Position numbers and translations under genes: made by a program
Assembly: GCF_024139115.2 (NCBI RefSeq)
Contig: NC_085139.1
Location: 72,211,203-72,275,202 of the forward strand
Source of the DNA: Armigeres subalbatus
Taxonomy: Eukaryota > Arthropoda > Insecta > Diptera > Culicidae
DNA length: 64,000 nucleotides
Direction: 5' to 3'
Shown here: positions 55,332 to 64,000 of the stretch, one piece after another
Position numbering within the stretch: the first letter of the stretch is position 1
How the letters are laid out: every line of letters starts with the position of its first letter
The notes under the pieces: generated by a model
The model's database searches: none
Told to the model about the DNA's origin: nothing
Seen by the model: the letters and a program-made list of their open reading frames with translations, nothing else

Positions 55332-55339
55332 ACTGTGGA
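55332..55339. repeat. 8 bp target-site duplication, left (ACTGTGGA)
   Basis: Exactly repeated at 57085-57092, abutting the CCGTAGCGTG inverted ends. Confidence 0.85.
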
Positions 55340-57084
55340 CCACGCCGTAGCGTGCGGGTGGCTAGGTTGACCCCCGCCAAGGGCGCCAGCCTTCAGGGGG
55401 CGTCAAAATCAAGAATCACCCTATGAGAAGGAAACAATTGTATGAAGGGCCAAAAGTAAGAAAACGGTTTAGTCCACAGATCTAAAGAAGAGATATTTTG
55501 AGTAATGTAGAGCAAACAAAAATATTTTATTAATGCCACTTCCACATGACATATGTAGTGAATTTTTAAGTTTTAACATCTATTCTGTTTTTTTGAGGAC
55601 TTCCAAAAACGATTACAAGGAACAGTTTAATAAAAAAAATCCGATAGTATCATCTGAAAATTGTTTTTAATATATTCAATATATTCAATTGAAATTTAAT
55701 ACCCACATGCGTGATCGGATTAGTTCTATTTTTGCCACTATCACCCGGGACCTCCGGAACCGTAATATAATGCAGCAGTGAGAAGAATTTATTCTCAATT
55801 TGGTTTGAGATAACTCAGATTTTCTCAGTAGATTTTTCAGGGACTGCACCCCAATGATCCGCTGGTTAACCAAATTCTAAAGGATCATTTTGCTCTAATA
55901 GCTAATACCAGAATATTAGATTAGCAGTGATAATTAGAATTTGGCTTCTTCATTGGGACCAATAGAAGTTAGAAAGCTTAAAACGAGGATGCGTATTTGA
56001 ACCAGTGGCACTCATCTGACAATTTTGTCAAATAGAAACATCAAAAAAGATCGAATCGAAGGATTTCCACAACAAAATATTTATTTTGTCAAGTTGTTGG
56101 TTGTTCTTGAATGATTGGAAAAGAATGTGCCCTGCTGCTACCGATAGCAACTCCGAACATCAACCCTCACTTGAGAGCTGAATTTCATTAATCCAACTAT
56201 TTCCAGAGACCAGTAGTGCCTTCTTAATCCAAATCGACTAGGCCAATAGCGATTCCGTTCATCGATCTTCACAGCTAGAATTCATTGAACCAACTAACCC
56301 ATTCCAGGGATGGGTAACTGGGTTATTGTGGTTTCTTTCATCGACTCATGTCACAGTAGGATTATTTTGACACAACGAAGTCTCGTACTATTCCTTCAAA
56401 CCATCGACTGGCTTTGGGTTTTTCCAGTGGCGTTTCCCTAACCTCAAACTACCTGTGCACTGGCTTTAAATTTAAGGATTTTTTGTGCGGAAATGCATAG
56501 AACAACTAGATTTTGATAAGTTTAAACGACTCTAATATTTTTTTTTTTCAATTTGGGTCGCCAAAATATCAAAATTTTCATTTTTTGTGTCAGTGCACAG
56601 GTAAAAAGTGAGGGAACGCGACGTCACATTTTTCTTTATCTTAATAGGACCGTTGTCGGTTCCGGTTCCACAGGGTTTTCGATCCCACTAGGTCTGATAA
56701 CGATTTTCATCATCAATCATCATGCATCGACCATCTCACTTCAAAGTTGGATTTTATAGGCCCAACTAGGTTCAATAGTGGTTCAAAACTTCCGATAGGC
56801 CTAAAGATCCAGAGTTGTTTTTTTTTCTTAGCCAGAATTAGTCGAGTCCGTTAGCGATTCATCGATGCATTTCCGAATTGGGTTCTCTTTCTTTGGATTT
56901 GCGTATGGTTTTTAATACGTTGAGAAATTTTGTAAAAATATCAAGATTTACTTTTTAGGAATTTTAAGTTATTAGCAATTGTTACGATCGAAACAAATTT
57001 AAAATATTGATCCATTTTTTTGTAAATGAAGGGCGCCCAACAATAGTCTAGCCAAGGGCGCTAAGAGTCCACGCTACGGCTCTG
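55340..57084. mobile_element. 1.75 kb non-autonomous hAT-like element (CCGTAGCGTG ends)
   Basis: Ends CCACGCCGTAGCGTG and CACGCTACGGCTCTG are inverted over 12 of 15 bases, with GCCAAGGGCGCC / GGGCGCCCAACA also mirrored inside. Perfect 8 bp duplications flank it. The interior has no transposase-like frame. A smaller hAT-type MITE (56425-56629) is nested in it. Confidence 0.85.
56425..56629. mobile_element. hAT-type MITE (CAGTGGCG ends), older nested copy
   Basis: CAGTGGCGTTTCCCTAACCT at the left and AGTGAGGGAACGCGACGTCA at the right are the two ends of the 42536-42739 element, in the opposite orientation. The last bases and the duplication have decayed (GGTTTTTC against CATTTTTC at best). Confidence 0.8.
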
Positions 57085-57092
57085 ACTGTGGA
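57085..57092. repeat. 8 bp target-site duplication, right (ACTGTGGA)
   Basis: See 55332-55339. Confidence 0.85.
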
Positions 57093-57099
57093 TATATGT

Positions 57100-57245
57100 C
57101 TGGGGGCCAAACGAAAACTAGTTGGCCGAATATCCCGATTCGGCCGAACAAGTCATTCAACCATATAAGAGAGGTTTTGGAAAACAAACTATCCGGCCGA
57201 AAATGCCGTTTGGCCGTGAATGACTTCTGACCGAACGGAACGTAT
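57100..57245. repeat. Degenerate GGCCGAA field
   Basis: About six units of TGGCCGAATATCC, CGGCCGAACAAGTC and CGGCCGAAAATGCC. Confidence 0.75.
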
Positions 57246-57714
57246 GAGCAAATGCTCGCGCTGATGGAGAGGAGTATCAGAAACTGTTCGACACCTGTAC
57301 TGAATTGAAGATCGAATAATTGTTAATTGAGAAAAGTTTAGGCTATAAACTTCATTGTACAGACTTTATTTTTCTGATATGACATGCTAATTGCAAATTA
57401 TTATTAGTCATTTAATCGTTTAATTTGTTTGATTCTATTATTGAAATTAAGGCTGCAAGATGAATCATTTTTATTGGATGTGTCATTTCAGGTCTCTTCA
57501 ACTGTGTAAAACATATTGAAATGCATCACCAGAACCTGTGCCTTCCGCAATTGGAATTTGTCATGCAATTTAGCCTCCCGAATCAAATCGTTATCGTAAC
57601 AACTTGGGAAGAACTTTTCTCACGATATGCTACTTATCGTATTAAGTGTATAGAAAGAGATACTGACACATTCATCCCAAATAGCCCCTGTTTTAAAAAA
57701 ATTCAGCTGAAATA

Positions 57715-57904
57715 GGGGAAAAGACGGCTTTGGCAGGTTTTGTTCTATAATTGTCAGGGGGGTTTTTGTCGACCAAATTTTATGAAATTTGGTCACAATA
57801 TTCTTTTATATGCAAAGAATGTTTAGGCCAAATTTGAGCATAATCAGTCATAGAAAACCCCCTGACAATACTAGAACAAAACCTGCCAAAGCCGTCATTC
57901 CTCC
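57715..57904. mobile_element. 190 bp MITE with TA duplication (GACGGCTTTGGCAGG arms)
   Basis: GACGGCTTTGGCAGGTTTTG then TTCTATAATTGTCAGGGG is mirrored at 57860-57896 almost perfectly. TA at 57713-57714 and 57905-57906. Confidence 0.9.
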
Positions 57905-57909
57905 TATAT

Positions 57910-59690
57910 AAACCAGGATAGAATAATTTTTCTAAAAAACGATTTTAAACAATTTATTATAAATTTTTCATAGGATTCTCATTACTTTGAAATCGGAAAA
58001 AATGTACCGTTTTCAAATTCCAATGATTCAAAACAACGTTTTCGGCGTGTGCCGCAACAAGAGAGGAAAAATATCCCTTAGAAGGGTTGTTGTAGAGGGC
58101 CGCAAAACTGGTCTCCTTCCTTTTGTGCCGATCCGTCCCTTACCAGATTCACTGTCCGCTATCACCCACAAAGCACTAACCTCCTGCACAAACATGTCAC
58201 GTTAGATCCGTACGACGAACGGTCGTCGTTGGTTGGTTGCGGTTCGCCGTATGACTAGCTGCCTGCCTGCCTGCCTGCTTGAATGGCGTGTATTTGTGTG
58301 TTTGTTTGTTTATACTCAACGGGTTCATTATCATATTGATTTTTACTCTCCTGTTCTGGCTTGCAGCAGCCTTCGTCGCTTACTGCCGCGTGCCACCATA
58401 TCTAAAACCCACTGCTGAAGGTTCCGCCGATTACAGCAGGGAGATTCCAACAAACTCGGAAGACGAATACGCAGGGGCAGAACCCGGCTTTCGGTGCTGG
58501 GACTGTTTGAGTTTTTCGCGTTAACTGGCTCGCGTAATAAATTTCACTGACCTTTTTCATAATGTTGGCATTAGCATTGTACTCGTTGTATTATTTACAA
58601 TTTTAAATTGATTGATTCGATGAATGTCATAAGTAGCTTAGATTGGAATAATCGAAGTTTGAGGGTCATACAAGTTCTAGGAACATCAGCATTCTTGGAA
58701 CACGGAGCGAGATTACTCATAAATTTGATAATCGAAAGCAGTGGTTTGCCCTACTGTACAAAAGTCGCGCACTATGCCGCAACAAGAAGATATAATCCCT
58801 TCATATATACCGTTTTTGGTTTCGCTTTTTCCGTACATCAAGATGTACCGAATGGCTATAACATCACTTAACAGCAAATATTAGACAGGACACCAGAATA
58901 ACCAATAAGCACATTTTGATGTATTGTGATGTTTGTATTTCAATGTTTCTCAACGGGAATGTTCAGGTTTTTTTTTGTTTTGTGATGCATCAGCTCCATC
59001 AAAATCTGTCCGAGAATAAACATTGTCAGCCGCCCAGTAGTTAGAACCAAACCACTATTTCAACAAAAACTCGGTGAAAAAAGGATCAAAACATTAATAT
59101 TCTTACTCGCTGATTGGAAAATGTGAACATGCCCAGTCTTGACAGTGAGAAAGACACCCTCCGAGCTAAATGGATTAATCCACTGCCATGTGCATCGTTC
59201 GAGAATGAAACTGAGTGCAGCACACGAAATGCAAAAGGGTAATTCATGCAGCTTTCGCTCACTGTCAGCCAGGGATAGTCAGCATCGGCTGCAGCATCCA
59301 CTAGCCAGGGCAGGGAGATGAAAGTTCGTCCTCCAATCCACCAAAAAGCGGCGCACGGAGTGCTTGCTTCTTGTCCTGCTTCGGCCCAGAGAGAAGAATA
59401 ATCGATTCAGCTATGGTAGCATCTGAATGTTCTTAAAACATTGCGAAGCCTTTCTCCTACACTGAAGTGCACTGAAGCCCAATATATTCAGTGCGGAAGA
59501 GCCGAGAGCCATACCAACCCACATTAGCTTAATTTATTTATCTAAAATTAATTGTGCGAAACATTGACATCAAGTTAAATCAGTTGTGTTGTAATGTGCT
59601 GTAATTTTTTTTATGATTGTTAGACCACTACGTAAATTTTGTTAAGAAATTATAGATTAGGTAATTATCAAAACTTTCTTATAATACTTA
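57910..59690. other. Gene-free stretch with one exon-like frame
   Basis: 58345-58523 follows a good acceptor-like tract (CTCCTGTTCTGGCTTGCAG ends at 58364) and reads AAFVAYCRVPPYLKPTAEGS, EIPTNSEDEYAGAEPGF and RCWDCLSFSR before TAA. It is unsupported otherwise. (CTGC)n-like text is at 58258-58280. Confidence 0.25.
58790..58868 (-). mobile_element. Hairpin-ended dispersed element, hairpin end only
   Basis: GCTTTTTCC-GTACATC-AA-GATGTAC-CGAATGGCT hairpin at ~58823-58856 followed by ATAACATCACTT. The rest is missing. Confidence 0.55.
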
Positions 59691-59695
59691 TCCCT

Positions 59696-60031
59696 TCACC
59701 AAATAAAGAACAATGGATGAAAAATTACATTTCTACCACCCTCCTCCCCCTTTAAATTTCGCTCTGTTTTGTTGTTACCATTGTTGCTTTGGCTGCGCCG
59801 TTGTTTAGGAGAAATACGTCGAAGCTTTTCTCCCATTTGCATATCGGCGAGATTGAATCTTCCGACTCGTTGCAGCAGTAGTGGCATCAGTAACCAAAAA
59901 TAAAGGAATTCGTTTACTTTTTCCCAATACTGAATGGTGCAGCAAGAACCATTGTAAGTTTGATATTCACGTCCAATGAGGAGGTGCTTCAACATGTCTC
60001 GCACCGTGTTTACCGTTAATTGTTTCATCAC
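59696..60031 (-). other. Uncharacterised ORF, ~110 codons, unassigned
   Basis: An antisense frame from about 60031 to 59696. It includes VRDMLKHLLIGREYQTYNGS, YWEKVNEFLYFWLLMPLLLQ and a basic Asn/Ser/Gln-rich tail (SPKQRRSQSNNGNNK). The composition is protein-like and not repeat-driven, with one hydrophobic stretch (FLYFWLLMPLLL). No family is recognised, the start codon is uncertain and no splice partners were seen. It may be chance or a lineage-specific gene. Confidence 0.2.
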
Positions 60032-60829
60032 GATTTGTCCTTTTTGCTTTTTTTTTCTACACCAAAAGTTGCCATATCACTCCGAAATTGAATTTTCGTT
60101 TAGGACGGACTGTCGTATGCCATTCGGTTCAGCTCAGGATCCCTTATCCGCTAGGTGGATTACTGTAAGTGTTTTCTCCTTTAATTTTCTTTCTACGCTT
60201 TCGATGGAGACTTGAAACGGGCTATCGATAATTCTGCGAGAAAGTAAACGAAGCGTGAGCGTGTACACAGTGCCAGCAATATGACCTATGTCATCATTTA
60301 GCACCTTGACGCGACTGTTATCAGTAGTTCGCAATCGTACGACCCAATAATTAAGTACGTATGTGCTGCGTCATACGTACAAGACCCGAGGGATAACAAT
60401 GATGATAGATTGTGTATTGCAGTAGCTCTAGCATAATGAAGCTGACATGGATTTATTTTTATTTGAAATGGAATGCGGAGTGCCTTCACTTGTACATAAT
60501 AAAAGTGAGCATTGCAGAAAACTCTTCCCAAGTCGATATGGAATAAGGGATCATCAAGTAATGAAAATATCGAGTTGAATAACAAACACCACTGTAGTCC
60601 TCTTATTTCAATGACATGATTGCAACTTTACAGATACTTCGTATTAAGATTTCAATATTACGGTCGTCTTGAATGCATTCAAATTTGAACCCAACTCAGA
60701 GCAAAATAGATAGATCGTTCGATGAAAGAAAATAAAAAGAACCCCGCGACGTTTTTCATAACACATATCCATCATAGACATGGCGTGGCAAATGCTGGGT
60801 AATGCGTACCTAAAAGAATAAAATGGACC
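60032..60829. other. Gene-free stretch
   Basis: Nothing recognised. Confidence 0.4.
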
Positions 60830-61300
60830 CCATTTTGCGGTTCTTAGCCACTCCTATCTCTACTTCCTCGTGGTGCTGGCCGGGATACGAGCAACCTTTT
60901 GGGAAAAGCGGATAATCAACTCGTGTGGGAACTACGGCCGTATGCTGACATGGAAGCCGGGAGGTTTGCTCCTCGTCGGAGGAGCAAATATAATCGAGCT
61001 CTGTTCTCCATGTTAGGAGCGACTCACACCATCGTCTGTTCCCCATGTTAGGGGCGGCTGATCATCGTCCTAGTGCCAACGAGGGATTCTAAACAAAACT
61101 ATGCAAACAATGCTGCATCGTGTCAGCATCGAGAAGGCGTTGTAGGTAGCGTAATCCTGGTAAGGTAGCCTACCAAAGATTCTACAGTTACTAAGAAAAG
61201 CTTAAGTAGAGCAAACGGATGGATTCAACGGCAACAGCTCCGGCAATGAATAAAGGAATACGATTGGAAAGTTTGATCTTGGGATGTGGGAACTTTGAAT
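60830..61300 (+). mobile_element. Possible 5' UTR and start of an RTE-like element
   Basis: A GC-richer block with a local duplication (TCTGTTCTCCATGTTAGGAG.. and TCTGTTCCCCATGTTAGGGG) ends in TGGGATGTGGGAACTTTGAATGAACC. With a few changes this reads like the LGTWNVRTLNEP start of an APE-type endonuclease. The match ends where the satellite begins. The assignment rests on this one short motif and is tentative. Confidence 0.3.
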
Positions 61301-61301
61301 G

Positions 61302-61607
61302 AACCCGCACGGAGCATCCGGAGGATTCCCGGAGGAAATCCCAGGGGACAATCCGGAGAAATTCCCGGGGGATTATCCGGAGGAATTCCCGGGAGATTAT
61401 CCGGAGAAATTCCCCGGAGATTATGCGGAGAAATTCCCGGGAGATTATCCGGAGGGATTCCCCGGGAAATATGCGGAGCAGTAACCGGGGAAATATCCCG
61501 AAGAACTCCCGGAGGAAGCATTCTGAGGCATTCGCGGAGGAACATCGGGAGGAATTCCAGAGGGACTATCGGGAAGAATTCCCAGGGAAATATCCGACCC
61601 AATAACA
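61302..61607. repeat. 24 bp GC-rich satellite, short outlying block
   Basis: About 12 diverged units (GGAGAAATTCCCGGGAGATT, ATCCGGAGG). Separated from the main array by ~85 bases of AT-rich single-copy sequence. Confidence 0.9.
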
Positions 61608-61694
61608 TTCAAGTTTTATGCAGGTTTTATGGAAGTCGTGTAAAGCAAAAATAGTTTTTAAGCCCGTTATAAAAATAAAAATGTTACTTGAGGG

Positions 61695-64000
61695 GAAGAA
61701 TTCCCGGAGGAATTCCAGGGGGAATATCCAGAGGAATTCCAGGATGCATATCCGGAGGAGTTCCCGGGGGAATATCCGGAGGAATTTCCGGGGGAAAATC
61801 AGAAGGCATTCCCGGGGGAATATCCGGAAGAATTACCGGAGGAATATCCGGAGGAGTTCCCGGGGGAATATCCGGAGGAATTCTCGGAGGAATATGCGGA
61901 GGAATTCCCGGGGGAAAATGCGGAGGAATTCCCGGGGGAATATCCGGAGAAATTCCCGGTGGAATATCCGGAGAAATTCCCGGGGGAATATCCGGAGAAA
62001 TTCCCGAGGGAATATCCGGAGGAATTTCTGGGGGAATATCCGGAGGAATTTCTGGGGGAATATCCGGAGGAATTCCCGGGGGAATATCCGGAGAAATTCC
62101 CGGGGGAATATCCGGAGGAATTCCCGGGGAAATATCCGGAGAAATTCCCGGGGGAATATCCGGAGAAATTCCCGGGGGAATACCCGGAGAAACTCCCGGG
62201 GGAATATCCGGAGGAATTCCCGGGGGAATATCCGGAGGAATTCCCGGGGGAATATCCGGAGGAATTCCCGGGGGAATATCCGGAGGAATTCCTGGGAATA
62301 TCCGAGGAATTCAGGGAATATCCGGAGAAATTCCCGGGGGAATATCCGGAGGAATTCCCGGGGGAATATCCGGAGGAATTCCCGGGGGAATATCCGGAGG
62401 AATTCCCGGGGGAATATCCGGAGGAATTCCCGGGGGAATATCCGAGGAATTCTGGGGAATATCCGAGGAATTCCCGGAGGAATATCCGGAGGAATTCCTG
62501 GGGAATATCCGAGGAATTCCCGGGAATATCCGGAGGAATTCCCGGGGAATATCCGAGGAATTCCAGGGAATATCCGGAGGAATTCCGGGGAATATCCGAG
62601 GAATTCCCGGGGAATATCCGAGGAATTCCTGGGGAATATCCGAGGAATTCCGGGGAATATCCGGAGGAATTCCAGGGGAATATCCGGAGGAATTCCCAGG
62701 AGAATATCCGAGGAATTCCCGGGGAATATCCGGAGGAATTCCCGGGAATATCCGAGGAATTCCCAGGGAATATCCGAGGAATTCTGGGAATATCCGGAGG
62801 AATTCCTGGGGAATATCCGGAGGAATTCCTGGGGAATATCCGGAGGCATTCCTGGGGAATATCCGAGGCATTCCGGGGAATATCCGGAGGAATTCGGGAA
62901 TATCCGAGGAATTCCCGGGGAATATCCGGAGGAATTCCTGGGGAATATCCGGAGGAATTCGGGAATATCCGGAGGAATTCGGGGAATATCCGAGGAATTC
63001 AGGGAATATCCGGAGGAATTCCTGGGAATATCCGGAGGAATTCCGGGGAATATCCGGAGGAATTCAGGGAATATCCGAGGAATTCCTGGGGAATATCCGG
63101 AGGAATTCCTGGGGAATATCCGGAGGAATTCCCGGGGAATATCCGGAGGAATTCAGGGAATATCCGGAGAATTCCAGGGAATATCCGGAGGAATTCCGGG
63201 GAATATCCGAGGAATTCCTGGGGAATATCCGGAGGAATTCCCGGGGGAATATCCGGAGGAATTCCCGGGGGAATATCCGGAGGAATTCCCGGGGGAATAT
63301 CCGGAGGAATTCCCGGGGGAATATCCGGAGGAATTCCCGGGGGAATATCCGGAGGAATTCCCGGGGGAATATCCGGAGGAATTCCCGGGGGAATATCCGG
63401 AGGAATTCCCGGGGGAATATCCGGAGGAATTCCCGGGGGAATATCCGGAGGAATTCCCGGGGGAATATCCGGAGGAATTCCCGGGGGAATATCCGGAGGA
63501 ATTCCCGGGGGAATATCCGGAGGAATTCCCGGGGGAATATCCGGAGGAATTCCCGGGGGAATATCCGGAGGAATTCCCGGGGGAATATCCGGAGGAATTC
63601 CCGGGGGAATATCCGGAGGAATTCCCGGGGGAATATCCGGAGGAATTCCCGGAGGAATATCCGGAGGAATTCCCGGAGGAATATCCGGAGGAATTCCCGG
63701 AGGAATATCCGGAGGAATTCCCGGGGGAATATCCGGAGGAATTCCCGGGGGAATATCCGGAGGAATTCCCGGGAGAATATCCGGAGGAATTCCCGGGGGA
63801 ATATCCGGAGGAATTCCCGGGGGAATATCCGGAGGAATTCCCGGGGGAATATCCGGAGGAATTCCCACAGGAATATCCGGAGGAATTCCCACAGGAATAT
63901 CCGGAGGAATTCTCGGGGGAATATCCGGAGGAATTCCCGGGGAAAAATCCGGAGGAATTCCCGGGGAAAAATCCGGAGGAATTCCCGGGGGAATATCTGG
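61695..64000. repeat. 24 bp palindrome-built satellite, runs off the window
   Basis: Unit: GGAATTCCCGGG followed by GGAATATCCGGA. It is made of self-complementary blocks (GGAATTCC, CCCGGG, TCCGGA). Three zones: 61695-62430 diverged 24-mers; 62430-63230 a mix of 22-24-mers with the variant GGAATTCCTGGGGAATATCC; 63234-63650 about 17 consecutive identical 24-mers, then variants to the edge. 24 is divisible by three, so the minus strand stays open for ~300 codons as GIPPDIPP or FLRIFPRE repeats. I regard these as by-products and not genes. Total size is unknown because the array continues beyond base 64000. Confidence 0.95.

Noticed and set aside
59139..59321. Short overlapping ORFs near 59.1-59.3 kb on both strands
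   Set aside because: No domain, mutually overlapping, lengths expected by chance.
62999..63892. Long minus-strand ORF of GIPPDIPP repeats as a real gene
   Set aside because: Fully explained by the 24 bp satellite period; sister frames (FLRIFPRE) are equally open nearby, and there is no non-repeat flank, signal or splice context.

Overview
This is a gene-poor, repeat-dense piece of an insect genome, almost certainly an Aedes-type mosquito. The evidence is RTE/BovB-like non-LTR retrotransposon remnants, tRNA-related SINEs of the Feilai type, many palindromic MITEs, degenerate simple-repeat fields (GGCCGAAT-like and AGTGAGAAGTGA-like), and one conserved host exon flanked by very long repeat-filled introns. 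Genus is inferred from repeat style; no database search was possible.

The only host coding exon I recognise is at 39246-39407 on the minus strand: 53 codons of the N-terminal BAH domain of an MTA1-like NuRD subunit, with canonical splice signals on both sides. Much of the surrounding sequence may therefore be intron of this gene, transcribed right to left, but no other exon of it was found.

Layout: 1-5.4 kb holds a 2.5 kb non-coding retroposed insertion with a poly(A) tail and a ~24 bp target duplication. 5.4-12 kb has a SINE, a 5'-truncated antisense RTE copy with a 14 bp target duplication, a hairpin candidate, and the longest retrotransposon ORF (9.29-11.79 kb; endonuclease and RT, but with a nonsense codon, a lost catalytic Asp and a frame-breaking deletion). 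15-22.3 kb carries two direct copies of a ~1.7 kb non-coding TIR element, with smaller MITEs in and between them. 22.7-25.6 kb is a retroelement 3' region and several MITEs. 30.3-32.9 kb is a degenerate ~140-155 bp tandem array split by inverted-repeat elements. 34.3-41.7 kb is simple-repeat fields, MITEs and the MTA1-like exon. 41.7-45.2 kb has a PHD-finger ORF1 pseudogene, a SINE split by a 204 bp hAT-type MITE with a perfect 8 bp duplication, an antisense SINE, and an alternating tandem array split by another TIR element. 49.8-53.4 kb has a second decayed RT pseudogene and a 2 kb nested TIR composite. 53.6-57.2 kb has an AT-rich minisatellite and a 1.75 kb hAT-like element with perfect 8 bp duplications. 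61.3-64.0 kb (window edge) is a GC-rich ~24 bp satellite made of palindromic half-sites, open in frame for long stretches by arithmetic only.

No functional mobile-element protein remains. The most unusual signals are a dispersed element whose terminal hairpin changes sequence between copies while staying base-paired, a perfect 16 bp inverted motif repeated inside the 1.7 kb elements, and the palindromic 24-mer satellite.
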